Origin: Polyodon spathula
Lineage: Eukaryota; Chordata; Actinopteri; Acipenseriformes; Polyodontidae
NCBI RefSeq assembly: GCF_017654505.1
Contig: NC_054559.1
Location: forward strand, 10,194,281 to 10,258,280
Direction of reading: 5' to 3'
Length of the DNA: 64,000 nucleotides
A program made the position numbers and the translations under genes. Numbering within the stretch: position 1 is the stretch's first letter; each line of letters opens with the position of its first letter. This document shows positions 26,501 through 37,441 of this stretch, in pieces. Under the pieces are notes generated by a model. It made no database searches. It had not been told where the DNA came from and saw only the letters and a program-made list of their open reading frames with translations.

Positions 26501-28544
26501 GATATGTACACATAGCACAGTGATTCAGGCAGAACTTCACGCAGATGGACTTCTAATGATGCACACACGGGCTGTACATATTTCATGTTTAACATTTTGC
26601 TAAATTGGCACAGTCACTGAAAACGACACAGTCTAGGATGATATTTCACAGTGTAATCCGTGCCCAGTGAATAAACATGACACCTGCTGCCACAAGCATC
26701 CATGACTCAAGAGAAATCACAGACTAGACTATAGAACCCACAAAGTAAAAGAATTAAACTGCTGGATCATTTATTTTTAGAGGCTTGGAGCGATAATCGG
26801 TTGCTGAGGAAAGGCCTCTGCGTTCAATAAGGCAAAATAGCATGCAATAATATATTATACAGGAGACAGCACATCACCCACAAAGAACTGAATGGCTTCT
26901 ACGGGTGACTATCACAGTAGAGTTTCCATTGATCTTAACCATAGTGTCTTCACTCTAAAACATTTAAATGACCACAGTTAGAGAGCAGGGGCTTTACCTA
27001 CACCAACTGTAGAATTATGCTGATTACCCTGTCATTTAAAGGCATCCAGTCAAAGCAGATGTATGGTAAAATGTGATGCAATCTCCAATAAATCTTGCGG
27101 TGGAAGGTCATTGCTGGGAGTCTGCATTGGTCCACGGGTTACCACTGTAGTTGAAGTTGTTTTCATTATGAGTTGGAGCGAGCACACAAGCTCCCTGTTT
27201 GGCACATAACCGGATAGGGTGGGCCACGTTTTTGAGGACTCGAATAAGGGTGTGTCAGAAGCTAACCTTGGTTTTTATGGGCCTGGCACCAGGTTAATCA
27301 CTTGCCCTTCCTGTAGTGGTATGACCTTCAAGTTAATATGAATGCAGAAATGTGCCAAACTGTAATATTCTGGGAAAAGCCAAGAGGGTACTGTCCTGTT
27401 TAATTCTGGAACTGAGAACTTTTAATCTCTCTTGTACAGCTTTCTTTTTCCCACTGAAAATGTCACTGTGGCATGTGAAAAAAAGAATGACTTTTCATTA
27501 TCTGAGAGTCATGTTTCCTGACTCCCTTCCCAGTAGACCCCGATTCTATTAGCTGTAATAGATTACACATTATCTCCTCCTCTGGGCTCTATGGGATAGC
27601 CGCATAATAGAATCTGCAATAGTTTGGTGTCAGCTGCCTTTGTTTAAAGAAGAGAAAAACAACTACAGTGCAGACTCAGTCAGGAGGGGATTAGGAGAAG
27701 AAGTAGAACTTTCTGTTGCAATGCCCCCAGATGATAGAGATCAGTCTCTGGATAAGAAGTTCGATATGAAAGCATTTTTTTAAATTTTTTTTTTTTTTAT
27801 TGCTTTTAGTATCAGGTATCTCTGTGGCAATAACAACAGGTATTTTCTTTCTTGAGTAAAACAGCTGTCTAGTTGCCTACTTGACTTTGTTTTCTATACA
27901 TTTTACCATAGATTTTAGAGTGATTGTTTTAAGCCACAAATGCCACTTCTTTATTGTCATCCGAAATCTTTGAAACTTCATGTCAGTGCACACTTTATCA
28001 TTTACTTTTATTTTCGATAGGCAAACCTTAAGAATTACAGCACTTTCTTAGTTTATGGCTATTGCTCCCTGGTGTTCTCCTTTTTTTCTCCTCATGGCCA
28101 GCTGCACAATGCTTCAAAACAAAGCAGCTTTCTTAGCATGGTATTGTTAAATCTATCATCAAAATTAGAAAATTGGCCAAGGAATGTTTTTCCAAGCAGT
28201 GGATTGTCCTTTCTTCCATAGATGTCACCTCTTGGGGAGGCAGTGAGTACATTTACTGTAATCAAGCTCAGACTGTTGACAGCAGCTCTAGCAGTAGCAG
28301 ACACACATGGTAGGACAGAAAAGACATATAATGAGTGAGAACAGTTAGGAGGGGCAATGTTACACACAAGCCATATCATTATGTCTGGGAAAACTGCATT
28401 GAAAACAAAGTTAACACTTGATGGAGTGCAGTACTGTAAAAGACGCACAACACAAACTATATCAATATATACGCCAATAACAACATTTAAAAGCACACAA
28501 TTAAATGTGGTAATAGTTAATTTAATTACATGATTGTAACCTAT

Positions 28545-29243
28545 TGTGACAGAAATACAATGATGCTTGGTTGTAAATCTCCCTCCCAACCTATGAGGGC
28601 GCTAAGCAGCGATAATAGTTCCTTGGAAAGGAGCTAGGAAGGGGGTGAGACTCTGTCGCAATAACGCGTTGACCCGGAAGGGAAACGACCTGGCAGCTTC
28701 AGACTGGAGAGGCGGTTGCACTCGTTTACCTAGGGGTCATGTGTGACAGCATAAAAGGGGACGGAGAATCGTAATCTGTTCCTTCGCTTTGGTTTGTGTA
28801 AATAAATTAAGAGGGACTGCGAGAGACCCCGTTGCACGTAAAAAGCACCGTTAGTGTTTTGTTTGTTTGTCTTGTCTTGTGCATTACTAGACGGCTAACA
28901 CAGTTCCGGAGCTGTCGCCAAGGACCAGCACTAAACCAGACAGCGCTTCACCACTGTCACAAAAATAAACTTGTATCACCCACCACGAGCACAACTGCAC
29001 GCACCCAGGACTGGTGACAGTGTCTGTGTTATTGTGTGGTGGATACTGTTTATTATTTGGGACTGCCTTTCCCATGTTATTTACCCCGTGCAGTATACAT
29101 TGGTGTGTATTGCTGGAGGGTTATTGTTTGATCGCCAGACCTGGAAAAATAGAATAAAAGCACCAAACCAGATTACAATTCTCTCTGTCTGCTTCTTTAA
29201 CATACAGCATCAGTCCTGCACCTGTTTCAGCCATTTTGCCACA
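28545..29243 (+). mobile_element. Solo LTR (699 bp) with 5-bp target duplication CCTAT
   Basis: The sequence starts TGTGACAG and ends TTGCCACA. It is flanked on both sides by the identical pentamer CCTAT (28540-28544 and 29244-29248), the signature of an LTR retroelement insertion. A TATA-like box CATAAAAGGGG lies near 28750-28760, and an AATAAA signal follows at about 28800-28805. A second AATAAA lies near 29152. The GC-richer, CpG-containing body (28620-28960) stands out from the host intron. There is no internal gag/pol region, so this is a solo LTR left by recombination. The lineage (Gypsy or retrovirus-like) cannot be told from the LTR alone. Confidence 0.85.
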
Positions 29244-29249
29244 CCTATG

Positions 29250-29735
29250 CAGAGCTAGGGACAAAAGTGTTGCATCACCCTACAGAATTAACTAATTTTG
29301 CTTCGTAAAGTCGAACGAAACCTGCTGACTAATGTTACGTTAAAATACTGAATTTTCCGTATATTTAACGAAAAACTGACAACTTAAAAATGTGACATTT
29401 CAAAATCTAACCTTTAAAATTTAAAATGTAACATTTTTCCTACTTTCACCTGAAGAAGAGACCTTTGAGGTCCTGAAAGCTTGTGAAGAATTATTATTTA
29501 GTTAGTCCAATAAAAGGTATCACATCTCCTTCTCTTTGTCTATCATCTCTGGGCTAATACGGCTACCATTTCATTTATCAAAATCTAACGTGAAATACTG
29601 TACTACTATTACGGCTTCTGGGAGACACTTGATTACATGTTGTTAAATAAAAGATCTACATTGTGTTCATGTAGTTCTCTTTTTTAAAATGAACGTCTCA
29701 ATCCTAAAATTCTAGGTGATGCTCATTTTTAGCTG
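29250..29735 (+). mobile_element. Mariner-like MITE, family C copy 1, with nested insertion
   Basis: The left part, GACAAAAGTGTTGCATCACC, and the right part, TCTAGGTGATGC then TTTTTAGCTG, are worn inverted ends. They belong to a family whose best end, at 61250-61284, reads outward as TACAGCTATGGCCAAAAG. The body shares AACTAATTTTGCTTC and TACTACTATTACGGCTTCTG with the copy at 33477-34460. It is interrupted by a 166-bp Penelope-like fragment at 29412-29577. It begins only about 1-2 bases after the downstream target duplication of the solo LTR. Confidence 0.8.
29412..29577 (+). mobile_element. Penelope-like (PLE) fragment nested in the MITE
   Basis: This 166-bp insert is flanked by a perfect 12-bp direct repeat TCAAAATCTAAC (29400-29411 and 29578-29589). 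It contains CTGAAGAAGAGACC, GGTCCTGAAAGC and then AATAAAAGGTATCAC and GGGCTAATACGGCTACC. These follow the CTGAAGAAG...GAAAGCTT pattern I associate with Penelope-like retroelements in vertebrates. The CTGAAGA - GACC/GGTC stem - GAAA order (29450-29478) is a hammerhead-like core, as described for PLEs. The MITE copy at 33477 lacks the insert. Confidence 0.65.
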
Positions 29736-30217
29736 TTGGTTATGAAGTAGCAAACAGTACATTCTAATATTATGGTGTTACTGTTCTCAAACGTATTAAT
29801 TTTTTTTTTTTAAATGCTGTGCAATTGCTCAATGCCACCCCATTTAATAATAAAATTTAATTCTAAAACCCATCAGCTATCTTAATGGCAAGCTGCTATG
29901 CCCAAGTGTTATTCACCTCGGTACCCAGCTCCCAAAGGAATTACCCAAACAGAGACTGGGTGTTTTAACCTTGGATTTGAGATCTTAACGAGACATTCTA
30001 CCAGAGCAATTTGATAAAAAGATAGAGGGGCATGGGCATTCAATCGTTTGCATATCTTAAGGCTACAAGGTCCTATCAGCAGAACCACTACACACATCTT
30101 CTAGTGATGTCTGTTTTCCAAGCCTGCACCAACTGATATAAAAAAAAAGACAAAGAGGTATTAGACAGCAGGCAGGGTCACAGAGATAACAATGGACTTA
30201 AAGTTCAATTTACTTAC

Positions 30218-30300
30218 ATCAGAGTCTGGTCCCTTATCTGCACCAGGGCAAGAGAAAGTGACAAATTCATGGCAGCGTTTGTGTACCACAAAGCAGCAGA
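30218..30300 (-). CDS. prkcb: prkcb exon: end of C1A domain (exon 3 by analogy with mammals)
   Basis: This internal coding exon of 83 nt encodes the last part of the first diacylglycerol/phorbol-ester-binding C1 domain of a conventional protein kinase C. The last two bases of a split codon are followed by 27 codons, including [19 protein letters not shown]. The zinc ligands of the C1 fold are visible: paired Cys, His-x2-Cys, and a final Cys before Pro-Gly. It ends with ADKGPDSD, the start of the linker to C1B. The acceptor is a pyrimidine-rich tract ending TTCTTGCAG, and the donor is GTAAGT after GAT. The exon ends at phase 0, which matches the phase-0 start of the exon at 18001. The preceding short exon and the N-terminal pseudosubstrate exon were not found in the 33.7 kb upstream. 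Length and phase agree with what I know of the mammalian gene. Confidence 0.95.
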
Positions 30301-30982
30301 CTGCAAGAAGAACAAAGAGGCATGTTAAATCAACAGCAGTAAATCAGGATGTGTTTATACCGGCCCGGCATGGCGTCAGGATGACAGTTAAAATGAGTTT
30401 AAACTGCATTAACAGTAACCCTACATGATTTCCCCAGATACCATTAATTTATATTCTAGACATTTTTTTATGAAACCGTGTTTAAAATGGCTCATCAGTC
30501 CTTAAATAAGGCTCTGCTATCTTTATAACATCTTTATAAAAAGTACCAACTAAACTAATTATAATAACTGTAAGCAATTATTTCATCTCACGGTTTATTT
30601 TGTTATTCAGAACTTTTTTAAAAGATGCAATAAGGATAGCATTAGTGCCAGAATTAAAATGTAATCCCAGGGCTATTGCTAATTGAACCCAAATGCATAT
30701 TGCTGTAAGTTCACACTGTTTATTGCATGAATGTATAACAAGAGTTTTATTTGGTTTACACTTTTGATTTAATAAACACCCCTTCAGTTTCTCGAGGCAC
30801 ACAGCTCCGACTGTGAGATTAGGAATATAATGAATGGAAATGTATTTTACTGGCAAAAGTGATTATACCCATGCAGCCTTAAATTGTGATTAACCCAAAT
30901 ATCTTAAAAGCTGCATTGTGAAAATGTCTTTATTTTTAGCTAAAATACAGGGGGCAACTGCATGCAAGTTTGATTATGTCCA

Positions 30983-30983
<1 letters not shown>

Positions 30984-31015
<32 letters not shown>

Positions 31016-31030
31016 AATAAAATAATAAAT
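30984..31030. repeat. (ATT)n/(AAT)n tract
   Basis: About ten ATT units are followed by AAT units, a self-complementary trinucleotide tract. Confidence 0.92.
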
Positions 31031-32886
31031 AATTAGAATTATAAACCTTTCTCAATTTCCTGATCATTTAAATACAGCTTGAAATCCAATTTTTTAAAAA
31101 TTTTGTGTGTTCATTTCCAGTTCTTATTGCTATTTTTTCTCAATCCTACCTGCTGTAACTCGAATCTATCTCTATCAATACAATCCTATAGACCTACTTT
31201 ATTAATGACCAGGGTCAGAGACCGCGTCTTCATCTGTGCCTGCAAAAAGTTCACTCGGTTGTAACTTGTTGGGTTACTATCTTTATTTCCAGAAAAGTAA
31301 CTCCTTTTAAAAGTAGCTTGACAGCTATTTTCTACCCCAGCCAATGTGGGTTGAACACATAACCATGTAATAACTTGGTAATAAGTGGGTAACTTATTAC
31401 CCTGAAATGGTGGTTGGTGAAACATAGGTGTAATTACATTGAAATTGCCTGTGCCATCAGGTGACAAGGTGGGGTTCACAAGGCCATTTCTAAGTAATTA
31501 CACTCAGGATAATGTAATTACATGGCTAGTCATGCCCTGTGCTACCAATGGAGTATTTTAAGCATGTGGTCATTTGCATGGACAAAAGTTCAAACAGTAA
31601 CACTTTTTTTTTTTTTTTTTAAATACATACCGTCCTCTGCAGTTTTGGTTTCTATTAAATGTTTTTGTCTTCATTTTATTTCCATACCGAGCTATTTATA
31701 TACACTGCACTTTTCAAATCAAAGCAAGTGGATATTGACACTGACTGGCACCACACGCACATGTATGCAGGATGAATGCTGTGCATTCCAGTGATGGTTT
31801 TCTGCAAACATTCCAGGAACAAACAGAAATAATTTTGATGGATGTGTTAGTCATCCTTTGGCTTTCTCCTTATTCGTTGCTAAACAGTTGCACACAACTC
31901 TCAGTCTTGTGGGTCATATGGTACTTCAGATGACCGCCATGCATTTGCATAAATTGCAGACTACAGGGTTGTCTAATTTTTTTGGCCAATCAGTGTATTT
32001 TGCAAATGATTGGAGTTTAAAGAGTTAACATTTACAATTGAATCAATGCAGAAGCAAACCATCTAGCTTACAGAAGTCTTGCTTAAAAAGTCCTGATGCA
32101 GATTTTGTCCTGCATTCCAAGAATGCAGCTGGGGGTCCTTTGCATGGCCAGTATGAAACCAGCTTTGTTCCAGAGTTCAACCTCTGCCATGGTTTCACAT
32201 TACAGTCTCTCAGAACCCCCGTTGGGAGGCTCCATTTCAAAGTTCATTATTAATGAAATCATTAAATATACATGCAGTTAACACCTAGCAGCCTTTGGTG
32301 GTGCCCTGCTGTGCACACCAGGAACGTCATGACAGGGAAGATGAACGGAAGTTAATTGTACAGTCTCTTCAATTCAATTAAAAAGTCTAACATACTGAAA
32401 ATAAATACCCTTCTAGTTCTCTTCTCTCTTTCTCCCCTATTCATTATCGTTGGTTTTATTAGGACAAATGTTGCTCATAAAACTGTCGCCAGGACCACAA
32501 ATCCTGTCAGTGTGGATGTTGAGGTACAAACCTGCCTGAGACTGAGGTCAATTAACAGAGTTCCATCCACACTGTATTGCTTGTCCTATCATGAACAAAA
32601 CTACTACAGTCTGGCTTGACCAATACAAAGAAGGATTGGGCTCTGGCTTTCTGAGGCTTGGGGGTGTACTTTAATCAGCTCTAACGCTGCCAAACTCAAC
32701 TTCTAATCAAACTCTTTAAAGCCTCATGGTGGAGCCCCCAGCTACTGCATGCTGTTCAGGATTAAACCTTGCTGGTACCAGACCATTTATCACAGATGGT
32801 TTCGGTCAATCTGTTTCACAGGGTGAGATATGGCACTGCAAATGAAGACTGCAGCTGATATGAACTACCCTTGAAATCAAGTTGCC

Positions 32887-32895
<9 letters not shown>

Positions 32896-32918
<23 letters not shown>

Positions 32919-32919
32919 A
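32896..32919. repeat. (GA)n microsatellite
   Basis: About 11 GA units follow a short ATATAT run. Confidence 0.9.
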
Positions 32920-33318
32920 GGTTATATAAGGCTCTCGGTTATAATGTGCCTTGAATACAATGCTCCTACAGCATGTCCCCCAATTCCCTAAACTAGTGAT
33001 TCCTGCAATATTTCTACAGTAAATACAATACCGGAGTTGTGCCAAACTGTAAACAAATTTTCAGTCTAACTTCTTCTGTCTCTCCCTTTCAACACAGTAT
33101 CTGAACTAAAGAAAAGCTGTGCTGGCACTTTAACAGAGACATCTTATTCAGCATTAGTTTTATAACTAAATAAATATTAGGCCTATTATGTGGTTATATT
33201 TCCTAATGTATTTACTTTTTGTGCTGCTGAAGGAGCTGCAGCTTTCGAGGAGATGAGACACTTCAGCCCCGCTCCGGCAGCTGTACCTGGGGCGAGCCCA
33301 TTCCCTCTTCCCCTATCC

Positions 33319-33470
33319 TAACCTTTGTATAAGTCTATTTTGGAGGTATTTTCAGGATGTCCTAAAAAGGGGGGAGCGACATACACCAGTGGGACCTATA
33401 GGCTTTTTCCTGAAATTGTTGTCTCAAAAAGGGATGGGGGACAACAATTTATACACCCGTTTTTAAGGTA
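33319..33470. mobile_element. TA-ended mariner-like MITE, family A copy 3
   Basis: It shares ACCTTTG.ATAAGTCTATTTT at its left with copy 1, the core CCTAAAAAGGGGGGAGCGAC and GGCTTTTTCCTGAAATTGTT, and the right end GTTTTTAAGGTA. It ends about six bases before the family C MITE at 33477, so two unrelated MITEs lie back to back. Confidence 0.77.
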
Positions 33471-33476
33471 TATATA

Positions 33477-34460
33477 CAGGTAAAGCCAAAAGTTTTGCAT
33501 CACCCTCTAGAATGAACTAATTTTGCTTCATAAAGTATAATGAAGCCTGCAGAATAATGTTGCGTTAACATTTTGAATTACATATCACTTTGTAGTTTTC
33601 CCACATACTTAAGAAAGACTGAAAAGCAAACATTTAAAAATCAAACATGAAATACTGTGCTACTGTTGGAAAACATGGAATGGGAATTGATTAGCAGTTT
33701 GCTACGCATGTGGACTGGCAGAGCTATACTGGTGTTCTTTTCTGAAAAGAAACTAATATTGCAGATAGCAGACTGTTTGGTTCAAATTGCATGTACTGCT
33801 TACAACTGACAGAGACATTGCGTCTACAAGCTTCTTGCCCAGCATTGACTGCAAGCTAACGAGATAACAATGCTGTGGACTAGAAGGGAACAGGCTCTAA
33901 AGACTTCAGAGAGATCAAAAGAGATAATGCCACTAGGATTAAAGGGGGTCGCAAGAAGATAACAAAATGCAGATGTATGGACCTTTTGTCTCCAGGAGTG
34001 TGAAGAATGCACCGAGTTCAGAGGTTGTCACACTAGACTACACACACAGACACACACACACACATACACACTCACACAATAAATTAAATTACCTTTGCAA
34101 TTGGTTAAGTGTCAGAGAAAGGGGAGGTGGACCATCTATACAGAAGGGTATTTAATGTCATGCAAACATTGTAATGATGAGTATTCTGTTTGTCCTTTAC
34201 CTGGGACCAGACTCCCTGCATATTTCAATAAACCTGGCAACTGATTGAAGAAAAGGACTCTGTGCATTTTCTTGACTCTACTTAATCACCATCTATTTTT
34301 TGTAAGTTACTTCAACTACTATTATGGCTTCTGGTAGACTTTTGCAATATAAATTTTGTAGTTTCTTTGATTACATGATCGATCTAATGCTTATATAGTT
34401 TTTGTTGATTGTGTCTCCATCCTAAAATTGTAGGTGATGCAAAACTTTTGGTCATAGCTG
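33477..34460 (+). mobile_element. Mariner-like MITE, family C copy 2, split by a solo LTR
   Basis: The left end CAGGTAAAGCCAAAAGTTTT with GCATCACC and the right end GGTGATGCAAAACTTTTGGT with CATAGCTG are inverted repeats. Removing the LTR at 33664-34314 and one target duplication leaves about 330 bp that aligns with copies 1 and 3. TA precedes the left end. Confidence 0.83.
33664..34314 (+). mobile_element. Solo LTR (651 bp) nested in the MITE, target duplication ACTAC
   Basis: It starts TGTTGGAAAACATGG and ends TTACTTCA. The right flank is ACTAC (34315-34319) and the left flank GCTAC (33659-33663), one base different. The uninterrupted MITE copy at 29590-29620 reads TACTGTACTACTATTACGGC, exactly the sequence expected after deleting the LTR and one ACTAC. 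A TATTTAA-type box (about 34149-34155) is followed by AATAAA at 34227-34232, a normal LTR promoter and polyadenylation layout. A short (CA)n run lies near 34040-34078. No coding region is present. Confidence 0.87.
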
Positions 34461-34493
34461 TGTAATGACAGACACACAGATTTTTCCATCCAG

Positions 34494-34564
34494 CTGAAGG
34501 AGGATCTGTAGTCCGAAACGTCCTGTTACAATCAATTATTCACATTTTTGTGTATCTACACATC

Positions 34565-34596
<32 letters not shown>

Positions 34597-34830
34597 TACA
34601 CACACACACAAACACATAGTGATCTTGACTCAATAAATTTGACAATGATATGTTTAAGACTACATGTGTACAATATATGTGTATATAAATAATTTTCAGG
34701 ACGTTTTGGGCAGCTGATTAAAAAGAAAAGTACTTTACTTGTCTTTTTAAAACAGCTAAAGTGGGGCGATTGTACGAAACGTCCTGAAAAATAATTATTT
34801 TTGAATCTTTTAAACCTTTGTACACATTTA
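34494..34830 (+). repeat. Penelope-like fragment(s) with hammerhead-like motif and inverted segments
   Basis: CTGAAGGAGGATCTGTAGTC followed by CGAAACGTCCTG (34494-34525) matches the CTGA...CGAAACGTC signature of Penelope-like elements. A second CGAAACGTCCTGAAAAATAA lies at 34775-34794. Its reverse complement, ATAATTTTCAGGACGTTT, lies at 34689-34706, so the right half forms a foldback. A (TA)n tract (34565-34590) and an (AC)n run lie between. Confidence 0.5.
34565..34590. repeat. (TA)n microsatellite
   Basis: About 13 TA units, followed by an AC-rich stretch. Confidence 0.95.
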
Positions 34831-35182
34831 AAAAAAAAAACTTTTCATATGCCTTCAATTTTACATAAAAGAAAAGTAGGTTATCCAGCAATGCTGTATA
34901 GCATGTACTGGATGGAGTACAGTTACAGGTTGTGTCTAAAAATAGGCTTACAACGTCACCTCAGACAAACAGTAACCAATAGGTATACTATACAATTTCA
35001 TTATTTGCCTTGCTTTCCACCAATGTCCCGAACTACCCAAACACAATTCTGCACTGCAAAATTGTAACCGAATTATAATCTACATAGCAAAAGAAAAAAA
35101 AACAGAAACCTGTAGTTTAAGGTCCTTCCTATTCATTTTTTTTCATCAAAGCCATTTAAAAGTAAAAAAATGGATTTGTGAG

Positions 35183-35186
<4 letters not shown>

Positions 35187-35228
<42 letters not shown>
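35187..35228. repeat. Poly-A tract of about 42
   Basis: This is the longest A run in the window. No retroposon body or target duplication is evident next to it. Confidence 0.95.
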
Positions 35229-35233
<5 letters not shown>

Positions 35234-36298
35234 TGAAGAATGACTTGTGTTATGTGGGAAGACAATTGATGCCACTCAGAGTAGCAATTTCTTAAGGTTA
35301 ATTGCAAACTGTGTTTCCTTTCATTTAGTAATGAATTGAAATCCTTGAATCTACAGTAGAACTCATTTTTAGTTAAGTTATTTTTCTATTGTGAATCAAA
35401 GAGCAAAACAGATATGCAAGGTTCACGCAGTGCACTGACAACTTATTTTATAAACACCTGCATTCATGAAGCCTTGATCGCTGTGGAGTCTTATTGTTCT
35501 GCTTGTATACTTTGGTTCTGCAGGAAAATTAACCTCAGAAACCTTCTGTATTTTCCTTTAATGATGAGCACAGGTAACACAAGAATTCTGCCCAAAAAAA
35601 CTTCTCTTCATCACCTCTTAATCGTATTAGATTAATACTGTAAATGGATGCAAGAGATCAGCTGTAGAACATAAGTACAGACAAACCTTTATGACATCAG
35701 AAACACACTGCAAACCGTCATTGTATAGATGCTATCTCTATACACCATGCAATCATGCAATAGAAGAATGCAGGTACAAGATATCAAACCAGCAACCTGT
35801 AGAAACGTGATCCTCAAAGCTGTGTCCACGATAGGCAGTGAGCATACTCTAATCTCAAAGCTGCAATACTGATGACGCAGTAGAGAAAATACTATAAAGT
35901 ACATACAATCTGCTACTCTGTGATCTCAATCTTTACTTTTGTTCCATTTGATGAATCTGCATTTTAAATGTTATTTTGAAAAACAAAGTACTCCATTTAA
36001 ATGATTTTAAGAGGAACACAAATGTGCCTAAAATAACAGATATCTTCCAGGACCACTGCTAGAGACGCTAACCCAATAAAAAAATATCAGACTGATTAAA
36101 AAAAAAATAAAAAAATCTGGTTTGTCCCCAGCATTAAAGAGACTGAAGAACTCCTGAGCCTTCAACCTTCACAAACATTTCAAGGGGAGCTACTAAGGGC
36201 AAACACTCCTTATTTTAGGACACCTAATCTCCCAGGTCTTGGGAGTGAAGTTTCCCGTTTAGAAACTGCAAATATAATATTGACACTGGAGACTGATT

Positions 36299-36324
36299 GG
36301 GGGGGGGGGGGGCGGGGGGGGGGG
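36299..36324. repeat. Poly-G tract
   Basis: About 25 G with a single C interruption at about 36313. It has quadruplex potential and marks the edge of a CpG-containing segment. Confidence 0.95.
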
Positions 36325-36334
36325 AGATTAAATT

Positions 36335-36530
36335 GGGAAACGCTTCGAGATTATGAGCCTGAGCAAAATAAAGAAGTGAGAAAAATCGACCGCCCGGAAT
36401 AAGTTTTTTTATTCATTATTTCTAGATTCCTTTCGGCGAGAGGAGAAAACAACGTGGGGGGGAAATCTATGAAAGCTCCTTTCCGAGACGCGAAAACGAC
36501 ATAAAATCATATGAAAAGATTCTTCGTCTT
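36335..36530. promoter_or_regulatory. CpG-enriched segment
   Basis: Within AT-rich intron this stretch has many CpG dinucleotides (GAAACGCTTCGAG, AATCGACCGCCCGG, TTTCGGCGAG, GAGACGCGAAAACGAC, TCTTCGTC, TTGCGAATG). That could mean an unmethylated regulatory element or an alternative first exon, or a young GC-richer mobile element. No open reading frame or splice donor stood out. Confidence 0.3.
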
Positions 36531-36679
36531 TGGTGTTGCGAATGAGCTGTTGCAGTATAAGAGAGCAAAGGCATGTGAGGAGAAGAAAAAAAAAAAGGAG
36601 AAAAGGACATAAATAACCCTTTCCTGTTTATTATCTCTTGACAATCATTCGCTCTGTGTTTAGTGCCATTGACAGCATG

Positions 36680-37118
36680 CTGTGAGGAGGGGAAGAAAAG
36701 CAGCTTACTCTGGTCTCCTGCACACAGTTTGCTAGAAGCTGCATGGCTCCCCTTTAAATCAGATGTTGCATTTTAGCAATTATGCACACCGTAGTATGTG
36801 CATGACAGAACATGACACTGGTTCAGCACTGTGTGTACTGTACCGTTTATCTGCCATGGTCAAGCTCTTCATCAGTGTTAGTTTATTATTGAACAGAGAA
36901 GCTTACTTCAGAGATTGATGATCCTACCAAAGTTTCCATACACTGTGTTGTATGTGCCCCATTCGCTACCATTGCTGGTAGTGTTACGCGAGCTGTTCAT
37001 TGTGTTGATATGTAAATAAATCCTGTTCGCCTGCGGGGAGTATCAACTTCAACCACCATCTTGATCTCCTGCCTGTCGCTCAGCAGTGAATGCACGCACC
37101 CATGGCTACTCTGTCACA
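36680..37118 (+). mobile_element. Possible solo LTR flanked by AGCATG
   Basis: The unit reads CTGTGAGGAGG...CTCTGTCACA and is flanked by the direct repeat AGCATG at 36674-36679 and 37119-37124. The right part has AATAAA at about 37015-37020, followed by a short U5-like region ending CACA, the same layout as the LTR at 28545. The left end is one base off a canonical TG start. Treat as probable rather than proved. Confidence 0.42.
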
Positions 37119-37340
37119 AGCATGAATACCCTGCATCTTTCTAACAAGGTATTTAAGGGAGCTCCCTAATAAAAGCTGAATCTCAAAATAATAATCGTAT
37201 GAACATAGTAAATTGTTACAGCTGTCTATAATGGTATTTAAAACTGGATTTATTTGTCCGACTTTAGACATGCGGCCTTTCTCTGGTCCCACCGATGTCG
37301 GATATACAACGGATTACTATAAAATTCCATTCTATTTATT

Positions 37341-37441
<101 letters not shown>

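Larger units (their letters stand above)
18002..30217 (-). other. prkcb: prkcb intron 3
   Basis: This 12.2-kb intron separates C1A from C1B. It holds CTCF-like motifs (18171, 21477, 23533), a (TA)n(T)n tract (19964-20016), the solo LTR at 28545-29243 and a mariner-like MITE with a nested Penelope-like fragment (29250-29735). From 20020 to 28500 I see no clear mobile element or microsatellite of note, only runs such as T20 near 22151 and A14 near 22236. That makes it the most repeat-poor long stretch in the window. Confidence 0.85.

Noticed and set aside
28092..28589. 165-residue minus-strand open frame, the longest in the window
   Set aside because: It crosses the left edge of the solo LTR and has no domain, so it is a chance frame.
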